Below are positions 7,706 to 15,291 of a DNA stretch of 64,000 nt, in pieces; the first letter of the stretch is position 1; each line of letters starts with the position of its first letter. Source of the stretch: Aquisphaera giovannonii (GTDB lineage: Bacteria > Planctomycetota > Planctomycetia > Isosphaerales > Isosphaeraceae). Both the position numbers and the translations under genes were made by a program. The notes under the pieces are model-generated. The model was not told the DNA's origin, ran no database searches, and saw nothing but the letters and a program-made list of their open reading frames with translations. Location of the stretch: the NCBI RefSeq assembly GCF_008087625.1, contig NZ_CP042997.1:3348001-3412000 (forward strand), in the 5' to 3' direction.

Positions 7706-7732
7706 GGCCGCCCAATGCGGGGCTGGGCGGCT
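7706..7732. repeat. Paired AGCCRCCCA-family hairpin repeat, intergenic
   Basis: CCGCCCA at 7708-7714 pairs with TGGGCGG at 7724-7730 around ATGCGGGGC. It lies in the 91-bp gap between the capsid stop and the next gene. The left member is a one-base variant (GGCCGCCCA). No T-tract follows, so it is not a classical intrinsic terminator. Confidence 0.65.
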
Positions 7733-7750
7733 GCCGGTCGGGGCTGGGGC

Positions 7751-8827
7751 TCAGGAAGTCACGATGTCGGTCGCCGCGCAGAACGCCGCGGGCTGGCGAA
7801 CCAGGATGTCCACGTCCTGAAAGAGGTTCACGCGCACGACTCCGAGTGTCGAAGCCTTGTACGGGTCAACCAATACGTCCGCAACGCTGAAAAGCTGGAT
7901 TACCAGGTTCGACCAGTCTGCGTATACGATCGAACCGAGATTTGTCCCGGTGCCCTTTGTCGTGTTGTCCGGCATGTTGCCAGTTGACCAGGCTGGCTTG
8001 CCCAAGACGCGATCCGCATCAGACCAGAGCCAGGCCCCGGAGCCCGCGGACGAACCATCGATCGAACGCATCTTCGATCTCGTCGCAACGCTGGCCACCC
8101 AGCCGAGCGAGGCCGAAGCCGCGGCATCTCCGTTCGCGGCGGCGACCGCCTTCTCCATGGCGACGAGAGTTGCGCGGGTCGGCACTCCGCCGTTCGTGCC
8201 AAGGGCCACGCTGCCAATGCCCGAAGTCTGAAGAATGCCCGTCGGCTGGCCGCTCGATCCGCTGCCATTGAGGGCCGCCCGATCGATCTCGACGGCCGCC
8301 CCGGTGATCAGGTCGTCAATCACCATCCGTTCGACCGCCGGGCCGCCTTGAGACAGCATGCGGGTCGTGATATCGACGTACGCGGCCACGGTCCGGGGGC
8401 TAGCCACTACGGCCGCAGTCGTCGGATTGGTCGAACTGCCCGGGGCCGCAGCCTCATTCACCCAAGAGGTTTGAGCCGCGGTCAATTTGCGGGGCAGCTG
8501 GACTTGCCCGTAATTCGTCGTCTCGCCCGATCGGAGGTCGCCGAGGAACGCGCCGGCCAGGCCGCAGACCAGCTTAGGCCGCAGGATGTCCGCGGTCCCG
8601 GCCAGATACTTATAGATCGCCCCGGAACCGGCCGTCGTGTCGAGCGCTCGCTCTTCAAATGAGCCGCCCAGCAACGCCGGGATCGGCACCAGGAATCCCT
8701 GGGGGGAGATGCCGAGAGATCGAGCAAGAGCCTGGCTGGCCTCGCCCTCAAATCCCCCGGGATTGATCCTCTTGCCGTCCACACACCGCTTGATCGCACT
8801 GAATAGGGAATACTGATGATTGGACAT
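7751..8827 (-). CDS. Major capsid protein, HK97 fold
   Basis: A 358-residue protein with the N-terminal arm and body typical of HK97-family capsids. Features include LGISPQGFLVPIPALL, the loop region WVNEAAAPGSS, then ISTRMLSQGGPAVERMVIDDLI as the long spine-helix region, AALNGSGSSGQPTGILQTSGI (the conserved 'L.G.G...P.GIL' motif), and a C-terminal VYADWSNLVIQLFSVADVLVDPY and NLFQDVDILVRQPAAF. I see no long scaffold (delta) domain and no adjacent prohead protease. ATG 8827 is preceded by AGGAATCGCG; a 20-residue upstream extension was rejected. It forms the head shell in the cytoplasm of induced cells, if the element is still active. Confidence 0.88.
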   Translation of the reverse strand: MSNHQYSLFSAIKRCVDGKRINPGGFEGEASQALARSLGISPQGFLVPIPALLGGSFEERALDTTAGSGAIYKYLAGTADILRPKLVCGLAGAFLGDLRSGETTNYGQVQLPRKLTAAQTSWVNEAAAPGSSTNPTTAAVVASPRTVAAYVDITTRMLSQGGPAVERMVIDDLITGAAVEIDRAALNGSGSSGQPTGILQTSGIGSVALGTNGGVPTRATLVAMEKAVAAANGDAAASASLGWVASVATRSKMRSIDGSSAGSGAWLWSDADRVLGKPAWSTGNMPDNTTKGTGTNLGSIVYADWSNLVIQLFSVADVLVDPYKASTLGVVRVNLFQDVDILVRQPAAFCAATDIVTS

Positions 8828-8897
8828 CGCGATTCCTATGGAAAGGAAGGGAAACGAAGGTTGATTGACAGGGATGCCGCGCGACATTGGGCGGCTG

Positions 8898-9305
8898 TCA
8901 GATCCCGGCCTCGGAAATCTCGATCAGGAGGAGCAAAGCCTCGCGGCTCGGCAAATGTCCCGCCCTACGCTGGCGGTTGATCAGATCCCGGGCCGCCACG
9001 GCCACGGCCCGGACGTCGGCCGCGTTGTCACGGGATTCGCAGAGCCGTTCAAGGCAGCCCCGGATGAGCCGGACACTGGCATCCTTCAGCGGGGCGGATA
9101 GGTCGATCTTGCCGATGTCCACGCGATCGGCCTGCCGGTCTTCGGCGGTTGGCTCCGGCGCCATGGCGGGGGCGGACTTGCCCTGCTGGGAGGCCGTGCG
9201 GGCGAGCCCTTCACGGATCATCCGGTCTGTATCCACGCCGCGATGGCCACGGCCGCCGAGATCCGCGAATTCCGGCTCTCCGGCCGTCGTCTTCGTCGTC
9301 TTCAT
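8898..9305 (-). CDS. Hypothetical element protein upstream of the capsid gene
   Basis: A 135-residue protein. The N-terminal half is polar and probably disordered (MKTTKTTAGEPEF..RGHRG). The C-terminal half is helical: LSAPLKDASVRLIRGCLERLCESRDNAADVRAVAVAARDLI then REALLLLIEISEAGI. ATG 9305 has AGGA eight bases upstream, preferred to a start 88 codons earlier that runs through the palindromic repeat at 9347. The helical architecture and position just before the capsid gene would fit a small terminase-like or scaffold-like protein, but I see no diagnostic motif. Confidence 0.6.
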   Translation of the reverse strand: MKTTKTTAGEPEFADLGGRGHRGVDTDRMIREGLARTASQQGKSAPAMAPEPTAEDRQADRVDIGKIDLSAPLKDASVRLIRGCLERLCESRDNAADVRAVAVAARDLINRQRRAGHLPSREALLLLIEISEAGI

Positions 9306-9346
9306 CGTCGTTCCTTTCCGGCTCCATCGCCGGGTTCGTGCTTTCC

Positions 9347-9366
9347 AGCCACCCAATTGGGCGGCT
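9347..9366. repeat. Near-perfect palindrome formed by two AGCCRCCCA repeats
   Basis: AGCCACCCAA and TTGGGCGGCT meet head to head; with flanking bases the symmetry extends over 24 bp with one mismatch (A/G). It lies 42 bp upstream of the start of the gene at 8898-9305. The geometry resembles a dimeric-protein operator or a tight RNA hairpin. Confidence 0.65.
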
Positions 9367-9376
9367 GGCGGGTCGT

Positions 9377-9604
9377 CTACTTGGACAGCCGCGAGGCAAT
9401 TCGCCGGGCGATCTCCCGCGCTAGCCGGCCGACGAGCGAGGCCATGACTCTGATTTCGAGTCTCACGAGGCCGAGACCGCTCATTCGCTGGCCGCAGCTT
9501 GCGTTTCCGGGCCGCAGATCGCATGGCGATGGCATGTAAGCTCCGGGCTGGCATGGGATTGCGTCGCATTCGATGATGTACATGCCAGATTCAGACGTTT
9601 TCAT
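9377..9604 (-). CDS. Possible small protein of about 75 residues
   Basis: An open frame from ATG 9604 (MKTSESGMYIIECDAIP) to a basic C-terminal helix MASLVGRLAREIARRIASRLSK. No clear ribosome-binding site precedes the ATG. The basic amphipathic end could also be a 22-residue peptide from the internal ATG. The evidence is weak: it is the only reading that fills the 427-bp stretch 9306-9732, which otherwise holds the palindrome at 9347 and nothing else I can identify. Confidence 0.25.
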   Translation of the reverse strand: MKTSESGMYIIECDAIPCQPGAYMPSPCDLRPGNASCGQRMSGLGLVRLEIRVMASLVGRLAREIARRIASRLSK

Positions 9605-9732
9605 CAACGAATGCTTAAGTTCTATTCGGCAAGAAACGCGCAAGACTGCGGGTCGGTAAACAGGTCCGGCCGCGCAGCAAACGGAGCCGCCCTACCCATC
9701 CATGAACTCCGATGGGTCGAGTCGGCCGGGGT

Positions 9733-9957
9733 TCACGCCACGCGTCCCTGTGTGGCCGCCTCGATGGCGCGGGCTACGTCCGAGAAACGAATTACCGGCC
9801 GACAGCCCGGGAGCTTGCGGACAGAGACTTGGCGCAATTGGATCAGGGCCTTGATGGCCTTCGTCGGCACGCCGTAGCGTCGGCTCGCCTCGTTGATCGA
9901 CCCGTGCGGATCATCGGCCGGGATCGCTGCGGCTAGCTTGCAGGATGCAGTGCTCAT
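9733..9957 (-). CDS. Small helix-turn-helix protein (excisionase/HTH_17-like)
   Basis: A 74-residue protein. INEASRRYGVPTKAIKALIQL is a helix-turn-helix of the MerR/excisionase type, followed by a wing-like RKLPGCRPVIRFSDVARAI. Proteins of this size in integrated elements act as recombination directionality factors or transcription regulators. It heads the minus-strand run leading to the capsid gene and is preceded by a promoter-like sequence, which suits a regulator of the morphogenesis block or an excisionase. The element encodes a second, larger protein of this class at 15292-15624. Confidence 0.65.
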   Translation of the reverse strand: MSTASCKLAAAIPADDPHGSINEASRRYGVPTKAIKALIQLRQVSVRKLPGCRPVIRFSDVARAIEAATQGRVA

Positions 9958-9993
9958 GGTTTTCTGGCTCGCATGGATCTGGGATGCATACCC

Positions 9994-10022
9994 TCTATAG
10001 TCAATTAGCTACATGATGCGAA
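9994..10022 (-). promoter_or_regulatory. Promoter-like sequence upstream of the small HTH gene
   Basis: On the minus strand: TTCGCA (10017-10022), 17-bp spacer, TATAGA (9994-9999), 37 bp before the ATG at 9957. The region 9985-10060 is the most AT-rich in this part of the element. Each hexamer matches four of six consensus positions. Confidence 0.4.
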
Positions 10023-10189
10023 GTTAGGATATGAAATCGTGGAATCATTCGCGTTTTTTCGAGTTTTGCCCAAGATTGACGCCAGCCGCCGCATGCCAGC
10101 CGCCCAATGAGTGGGGTGGTGTCTCCGGCCAACCGGGCGATATGATCGAGCGGGGATGACCCATCTCCCTGAAGTCGAGAGGAGGCAGG

Positions 10190-10576
10190 ATGCCTGAAGT
10201 TCTCGCGAAGGCCGCCGTCATGCTCGGCGTGGCCGCCGGCGCGATCTTCATCGCCGGCTCTTTCATGTGCGAGTCTGAACCTGTCAGGGGCCCCACTGGC
10301 GGGCCCGGCTTGCGTGACGAGTTCGAGCTTGAGTCGCTCAAGGCGGCCGCGAAACCGCTGGTTGAACGCCTCTACCAAATTCGGCGAAGCGAGGGCTACT
10401 TCCCGGCCTCGCTGGCATACCTCGGTTTGAAGAGGCCGCAGAGCCGATTCGGCCGCTGGCGGTATCACGTCCACGACGGAGGGCAAGCGTTTGCACTCAC
10501 CAACGGCGACTACATGAAGAACGGATTTGTGCTCTGCTGGTCCAGCGAGCATGGCGATTGGTGGGTTGACCGATAG
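10190..10576 (+). CDS. Small membrane-anchored protein, opposite strand to the element operons
   Basis: A 128-residue protein with one N-terminal hydrophobic segment (AKAAVMLGVAAGAIFIAGSF, residues ~6-25) and a soluble remainder containing SEGYFPASLAYLGLKRPQSR and ending GFVLCWSSEHGDWWVDR. The segment could be an uncleaved anchor; no proper lipobox is present. A strong GAGGAGG lies seven bases before ATG 10190. It is one of only two plus-strand genes in the element, so it is transcribed separately, perhaps in the integrated state like lysogenic-conversion or superinfection-exclusion genes. That role is a guess from orientation and topology. Confidence 0.65.
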   Translation: MPEVLAKAAVMLGVAAGAIFIAGSFMCESEPVRGPTGGPGLRDEFELESLKAAAKPLVERLYQIRRSEGYFPASLAYLGLKRPQSRFGRWRYHVHDGGQAFALTNGDYMKNGFVLCWSSEHGDWWVDR

Positions 10577-10707
10577 TTTGGGCCGGCTCAATCGACATCG
10601 CCAGGAAGGCACCTAGAACGTCGCAGGGGTGGCGTCCGGCCGGGGACGATAGATCCCTCGATCATCCGGCCGGGGGCGCCATGGCGGGCCGCCTGGAAGT
10701 TCCCCGG

Positions 10708-11004
10708 CTAGGCGATGGGGCCGGCCCCAAGGCAGCCGAGGCAAACGCGGTTCCGGCCCGGGTCGCCGCCGCAGATCACGCAAGGGCCCGGCAACCTGGC
10801 CGGCCTCTTTGCGGCGGGCGTGATCGGCTCGAAAATCGGCCGCCGGCCTCGCTTGGCCTTCGGCTGGGGGATGTCGGCCGCCTGGCGTACCCGGGGCCGA
10901 GGCGGCTCTAGGGGGGCTAGGCCCTCGCTCGCCCGGCACCACGGCCGGTTGCCCTCGATCAGAACCAGGACTTCCCGCCCGTCGTCGCCAATCCGGCAGC
11001 CCAT
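10708..11004 (-). CDS. Small protein with a C-terminal zinc-ribbon-like Cys cluster
   Basis: A 98-residue protein. The N-terminus is MGCRIGDDGREVLVLIEGNR, the middle is Pro/Arg/Lys-rich and likely disordered (PKAKRGRRPIFEP), and the C-terminus has CVICGG..CLGC, two CxxC-type pairs that could bind zinc. ATG 11004 has GGAG eight bases upstream. It follows another two-Cys-pair protein by 56 bp on the same strand. Both sit between the replication module and the structural genes, where phages often keep small regulators. No family recognised. Confidence 0.6.
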   Translation of the reverse strand: MGCRIGDDGREVLVLIEGNRPWCRASEGLAPLEPPRPRVRQAADIPQPKAKRGRRPIFEPITPAAKRPARLPGPCVICGGDPGRNRVCLGCLGAGPIA

Positions 11005-11060
11005 AGAAGCATCTCCGTCGATGGTGGAACGTACGATACAAGGCTCCGCCGGTCGCCATG

Positions 11061-11357
11061 CTAGCCCGCGATACCTAGCCGGCGCTTCCGCATGGCCAAC
11101 CTCCGCGATCTCGCGAACGGGACGGCCGAGGCAGCCATGCGGCGGCAGTCGTCGCAGATGATGACCGAGATAGGCCCCTCGCCGGGTTCGCCCTGGACCA
11201 GCCAAAGCGATACGGGCGGGAACGCCTCGCAGGAGTTGCAAACAAACTCGGCCCCATGGGGCTGGTCGGCCGCCTCGGGCCTCGCGGGGGCAGCCGGCCG
11301 GAAGGATCGCTCGCGGGCCGATGGGAAGCCCCTTCGCGGGGCGGCTGAGGTGGCCAT
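11061..11357 (-). CDS. Small Cys-pair protein
   Basis: A 98-residue protein with an Arg/Pro/Ala-rich N-terminal third, then FVCNSCEAFPPVSLWLVQGEP and VIICDDCRRMAASA. The CNSC and CDDC pairs, about 30 residues apart, are a likely zinc-binding site. A short basic tail ends the protein (MRKRRLGIAG). ATG 11357 is preceded by GGAGATTTCACC. It could bind nucleic acid or protein; no family identified. Confidence 0.6.
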   Translation of the reverse strand: MATSAAPRRGFPSARERSFRPAAPARPEAADQPHGAEFVCNSCEAFPPVSLWLVQGEPGEGPISVIICDDCRRMAASAVPFARSRRLAMRKRRLGIAG

Positions 11358-11459
11358 GGTGAAATCTCCGGGATAGAGGCGCGGAGAGCACAGAGGGGAC
11401 GCCGGGGGCTTTCGCGGGCAAGGCGGCGGGGCGGGGACAGCTACCCAAGGCAGGGCAGG

Positions 11460-11915
11460 CTAGGCCCGTCGCTCGATGCGGCCGGGTCGCTTCGGCCACG
11501 GACTGGATACGCCTAGGTCGGCCGGGCGGAACGCCGTCACGCGGATACCCAGGCCGGGCCGCCAAGACACGCTGTCGATGGAGGTCGCGAAGCCGAGGGC
11601 TTGGAGCCGGGTCAGGATTTCCACATCGCGCGGCCAGAGCGAACAGGCATGCCCCACGATCGCCAGGGGCTCGCCGTCGCGGCCGTAGACTTCCATTTGA
11701 TCCTGACCGAACAGGTTCTCATCGAGGCCGCCAGGTGCGATCATCGCGGCCAGGTCGCGGATATCGTCCCGATCGGCCGCGCTCGACAGGCGGAGGAACC
11801 GCGAGACGTTGCGCGGAGTGGGCTGATACTCGCGAAGCCGGAATTGGGACAGGAAGGCCGCCTTCCGGGCTCGGGGCGAGGTCGCGTTTCTCGGTCGCGT
11901 GGCTGCGGTGGCCAT
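11460..11915 (-). CDS. Hypothetical protein next to the origin-like repeat
   Basis: A 151-residue protein of unknown function. The N-terminus is basic (MATAATRPRNATSPRARKAAF), and the body is mixed alpha/beta with DLAAMIAPGGLDENLFGQDQMEVYGRDGEPLAIVGHA. The start ATG 11915 was chosen over one eight codons upstream because it begins the common MAT-type N-terminus seen in the neighbouring small genes. It is the first gene after the origin-like repeat, reading away from it on the minus strand. A replication accessory role is possible but unsupported by any motif. Confidence 0.55.
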   Translation of the reverse strand: MATAATRPRNATSPRARKAAFLSQFRLREYQPTPRNVSRFLRLSSAADRDDIRDLAAMIAPGGLDENLFGQDQMEVYGRDGEPLAIVGHACSLWPRDVEILTRLQALGFATSIDSVSWRPGLGIRVTAFRPADLGVSSPWPKRPGRIERRA

Positions 11916-11976
11916 GGGGCTGGGGCTCCAGTGAAGCATGAAGGAGAGGGGCCGCGGACTAGCTCTCGGGGCGGGA

Positions 11977-12111
11977 AGTGAGAGTTAGAGAGTTATTGAG
12001 AGTTATTCCCAACCCCCCCCGGACGTATTCATATCCATTATGATATGATTATGGGAAATTTCCCGCGCGGGGGAGTTAGAGATAACTCTCAATAACTCTC
12101 TAACTCTCACT
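11977..12111. other. Origin-like structure: perfect 30-bp inverted repeat built of GAGAGTTA iterons
   Basis: The arms 11977-12006 and 12082-12111 are exact reverse complements. Each arm contains three copies of GAGAGTTA or its near variants, and a further partial GAGTTAGAG abuts the right arm. The 75-bp spacer is AT-rich for this genome, contains CATATC/GATATG inverted copies and the 12-bp palindrome GGGAAATTTCCC, and ends in a GC block. It lies immediately downstream of the primase-helicase gene. Iterons plus an AT-rich unwinding segment beside a primase-helicase match the arrangement of P4-type and PICI origins. The assignment is inference. Confidence 0.7.
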
Positions 12112-12129
12112 CGGGAGGGTCGGCCGCTG

Positions 12130-14949
12130 TCAATGTGGGCTATCTGGGGCGAGTTTGGCGACAGCCCAAATGGTCGCCTTGCGGAATTCGCCGTCTTCGA
12201 CCAGCTTCCGACCATCCACGACGACGTTGCAGTGCTTGGCCAGATATCTCCCGATGGTGCGGGGGTTGAGCGGTGTCTTCCCGCCGCAAAGCTCCGCGAG
12301 GATTTCCCGCATCCCGCCGTTGGAGAGGCTCTCCTCGATCGCCTTCGCGACGGTCATCCTTCGGCCGCACTCTTCCCATGCGTCGAGGAGCCGCCCGAGG
12401 CTGAGCCGTTCCGGGCGCTTCTCGGCCGTCTCAAGCATGGTCGTAATCGGGTCGTTTTCGGTGGCGAAATGGACCGCCCCGCGGATGTGGGCGTCCCATT
12501 CCCCGAACGATCCCAGCGGTGCCCACCCTCCGCCGGGGCGATCGGCTCGGGCGTGGGCTCGAAGGATCGTCAGGGCGTCCCGCAAGAGCGCGGGCCGGTT
12601 CGCCAGGGCATGGGCCCGGAGATCCTTGATCCTGATGTCCTCGCGGCAGAACGGCCGTTCCTCGTTGGTGACCAGCCGGGCGATTGCCCACCGGCGATAG
12701 GCATCGGCCGTGGGGCTGACGTTGTTCCCCGTCAGGACGCAGACCGGCCGGAATGGGGCGGATGCGGTCCGGCTCTGGCCTAGGATGCGGTCGGAAATCT
12801 CGGCCGCCGTCATCGCGGAATCAAGCGGGGCGCACCCGTAGGTTGACCCGTTTTCCACGTTGTCGAAATGGACAGCCGCGCACCCGGAAAGGGCGATGGA
12901 GAAAAGAAGCTTCCGCATCTCGGCCGGGTCGTCAGTGTACGTGCTCGCCTGGAGGTTCTTCCCCATGGCGATGATCCCGGCCGTATCGACCAAAAGCCCC
13001 TTGCCCGCGCCGGCATTGTTCCCGGAGAAGACGAACCCCGGGACCGGCCCCTTGATCGCGGGCCGCTGAATCATTGTCAGGAGCATGGCCAGCCAGACCG
13101 CCCCGTCGATATCCGGCTCGGCGAACGGGAATTGGCTGACGAGGTCGAGGATCGCCCCGGCGGCTTCCATGGCATCGTCCCGGGTCGGCTTCTCCGGGCC
13201 CGGAACGAGCTGGCAAGTCGCGTGATAGACGTACTCTGTTTCCGGGTCATACCCGGGGCCTTCGACCACGGAGCCGTCCCGACGCACGTATGGGGCATAG
13301 GTGATGCCAGCTAGCCGCCGCATCCCTGGCCACGATCCGAGGGCCGGAATTGCCGACGACAGGAACCGCGGCGGGGCCTCATCGACCGGGTAGGGTTCCT
13401 CATCCTTGGCCTTCCGCATCCGGTAGAAGGTGGCGTTCCGCGAAAGCAGGCTCGAGACGATCGGCTCTTCAACGCGGATCGCCTTGGCCAGCCGCCCCGC
13501 GCTATACGGGTCGTCGTCCGCCCGGATCGTCTCGGCGGCGCTGACGAGAGGCACTCTCACGAGAACATCGCCCCGGGCGAAAATCTCGGGGTCGGCCGCC
13601 AGGGCTCCCACGGCAGCCCCAAGAATCAGGTGATGCTCGACGGTAATTTCGATTGCAGGTCGCGGGTCATCCTCGCTCGCCGCGGCTGGGCGGCTGCCTC
13701 GCTCGCCGGGGGAGGGGCGCGGGGAGGTATCGCCCGGCAGGGGCCTGGCGTCGAGGAGGTATCCGACCGGGCCGGGCCGAGCGATGGCGTCTTCGATTTT
13801 GTGCAATAGCTCGCGCTCGGTCCAAGGCGGGATGCATCGGCCGTTCCATTGCTGGAGGAGTCGCAATGCTGGCTCTGTGGCGAGGCCGAAGCCTTTAACC
13901 AAGGCGCAGGCCGCGTCGAAGGTCTGCCGATGGCCGCCGCTGCCCGAGATGGCGGGCTCCATCTTGTCGAGATAGGCCGCCGCCCGGATCGTCACGTCCG
14001 CGCCGCGAAGGGCGGGGCCGGGCGATGGCTTTCCGGGGCTCGCCGCGGGCTCCGTGCGGCTCGCCTTGGCCTCCGCGGTGGCGGGATGGCCAGCCACCCA
14101 CGCGGGCAGCGTCACGGCCTTCAAGGGCCGCTCGGGGCTGTCGATCGTGGCGGTTCGCCATGGCCGCTTGAGAGTGTCGGAGCCCTTGGCCTTGATGGTT
14201 CCGACGCAGCACATAACGCGGGCGGGATTCCGGGTCGCCGTATCCACCACGACGGCATCGGTCGAATAGGTCCGGGCGAACCAATCGAGGGCCGCGCCGA
14301 CATGCTTCGTTCCCTCGGTCGGGTCGAGGTCTTCAATCCGGACCAAGATCCAGGCCCCGTTCCCGGACGATCCGTAATGGGCCGCCTCGGCAATCTCCGG
14401 GTTCTCCGCCAGGATCTTATCCCGGAGCGACAGGGCCGCCGCATGCTCGGGTTCGGTCGCGGAGATGTCGGCCGGCCGAACGGGGTCCAGGTCGAGATAG
14501 AGCCATCGCACGGCGGCAACATCGGCATCGGCCGAGGTTGACCGTTGCTTGGCCACGCGGTTGCAGGTCCGCGAGAGGAGATCATCCCGGATCGGGTTGA
14601 CCGTCACGTAAGCCGAGACACCTTGCAGCCGCCCGAGGTCGGCCACGGCCGCATCCGCATCGTCAAACCAGCCGGCTAGCGTCGTTGAGTATCTGTCGTC
14701 GGGCCCGATGAATCCGGTCCGGGTAAATCGGGCCTTGAAGATCCGGATTTCGAGGCAACTGCCGGGCTCCAAGAGGTAGCCGAGGAACCGGCGGGTTTGC
14801 TCGGGATCGGGGACGGCCGGCCGCGCCGGGCTGGGTGGCTGGACCGAAGGAAGATTGACGGGCCCGGCAGCATCGCCGGAAAGGCCATCGTGGGCTAGTG
14901 CGGGCGATGAGGGAAACATATCCGCCCGCTCATATTGTAGTGTCTGCAT
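12130..14949 (-). CDS. Primase-helicase replication protein
   Basis: A 939-residue two-module protein. The N-terminal module has archaeo-eukaryotic-primase-like signatures: WLYLDLDPVRPADI (acidic DxD), HYGSSGNGAWILVRI, and VVVDTATRNPARVMCCVGT. A low-complexity linker around residues 300-420 contains SPRPSPGERGSRP. The C-terminal module is an SF3/D5-like helicase with a Walker A variant in FSGNNAGAGKGLLVDTAG, Walker B in CAAVHFDNVENG, and the sensor region CVLTGNNVSPTADAYRR. It would prime and unwind DNA at the adjacent iteron structure so that the element replicates itself after excision. ATG 14949 and ATG 14919 are both possible starts; neither has a strong binding site. Three dispersed repeats lie inside the gene. 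Confidence 0.85.
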   Translation of the reverse strand: MQTLQYERADMFPSSPALAHDGLSGDAAGPVNLPSVQPPSPARPAVPDPEQTRRFLGYLLEPGSCLEIRIFKARFTRTGFIGPDDRYSTTLAGWFDDADAAVADLGRLQGVSAYVTVNPIRDDLLSRTCNRVAKQRSTSADADVAAVRWLYLDLDPVRPADISATEPEHAAALSLRDKILAENPEIAEAAHYGSSGNGAWILVRIEDLDPTEGTKHVGAALDWFARTYSTDAVVVDTATRNPARVMCCVGTIKAKGSDTLKRPWRTATIDSPERPLKAVTLPAWVAGHPATAEAKASRTEPAASPGKPSPGPALRGADVTIRAAAYLDKMEPAISGSGGHRQTFDAACALVKGFGLATEPALRLLQQWNGRCIPPWTERELLHKIEDAIARPGPVGYLLDARPLPGDTSPRPSPGERGSRPAAASEDDPRPAIEITVEHHLILGAAVGALAADPEIFARGDVLVRVPLVSAAETIRADDDPYSAGRLAKAIRVEEPIVSSLLSRNATFYRMRKAKDEEPYPVDEAPPRFLSSAIPALGSWPGMRRLAGITYAPYVRRDGSVVEGPGYDPETEYVYHATCQLVPGPEKPTRDDAMEAAGAILDLVSQFPFAEPDIDGAVWLAMLLTMIQRPAIKGPVPGFVFSGNNAGAGKGLLVDTAGIIAMGKNLQASTYTDDPAEMRKLLFSIALSGCAAVHFDNVENGSTYGCAPLDSAMTAAEISDRILGQSRTASAPFRPVCVLTGNNVSPTADAYRRWAIARLVTNEERPFCREDIRIKDLRAHALANRPALLRDALTILRAHARADRPGGGWAPLGSFGEWDAHIRGAVHFATENDPITTMLETAEKRPERLSLGRLLDAWEECGRRMTVAKAIEESLSNGGMREILAELCGGKTPLNPRTIGRYLAKHCNVVVDGRKLVEDGEFRKATIWAVAKLAPDSPH

Positions 14950-15048
14950 ACCTAGTCGTCTGTTCTCGGTTTGCCTGTTCGTCGGCCCCGCGGCGTTCCC
15001 CCGTCCCCCGCGCGGCCGTCTTTCGGTTCTTTATAAATGCCCGATTTA

Positions 15049-15237
15049 TCAGCCCGGGAGAGGCGCAATCCTTCCCGTCATGAGCATGCGAAATACCTCC
15101 GAGCGGGAGACCCCGCGTTCGGCCGCGATCTCATCGGCCCTTCGCGCTTGCTCGGGCTTGATCGCCGCGCTGACAACGATGTGGGGCTCCTGGGTCCGGG
15201 GCTTGAATCCGCTGTTTTTCCTCGTGTCGCCGCTCAT
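15049..15237 (-). CDS. Small ribbon-helix-helix-type protein
   Basis: A 62-residue protein. HIVVSAAIKPEQARRADEIAAERGVSRSEVFRMLMTG is a beta strand plus two helices typical of CopG/Arc-like DNA-binding proteins, including the 'G.SRSE..R.l' second helix. It lies between the AlpA-like gene and the primase gene on the same strand and could control replication or copy number, as CopG-type proteins do on plasmids. Confidence 0.65.
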   Translation of the reverse strand: MSGDTRKNSGFKPRTQEPHIVVSAAIKPEQARRADEIAAERGVSRSEVFRMLMTGRIAPLPG

Positions 15238-15291
15238 AGGAAACCTCGTCTGCGTGGTGGAAAGCGATTCATCTGGTTCATCGGGCGAGGC

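Noticed and set aside
11005-11565. Long frame extending the small Cys-pair gene at 10708 upstream to 285 codons
   Set aside because: It overlaps the better-supported gene at 11061-11357 and has a good ribosome site only at 11004.
13687-13760. Inserted REP element in the primase linker (SPRPSPGERG)
   Set aside because: The peptide looks like translated REP sequence, but I could not find a matching inverted repeat there; one AGCCRCCCA copy only.
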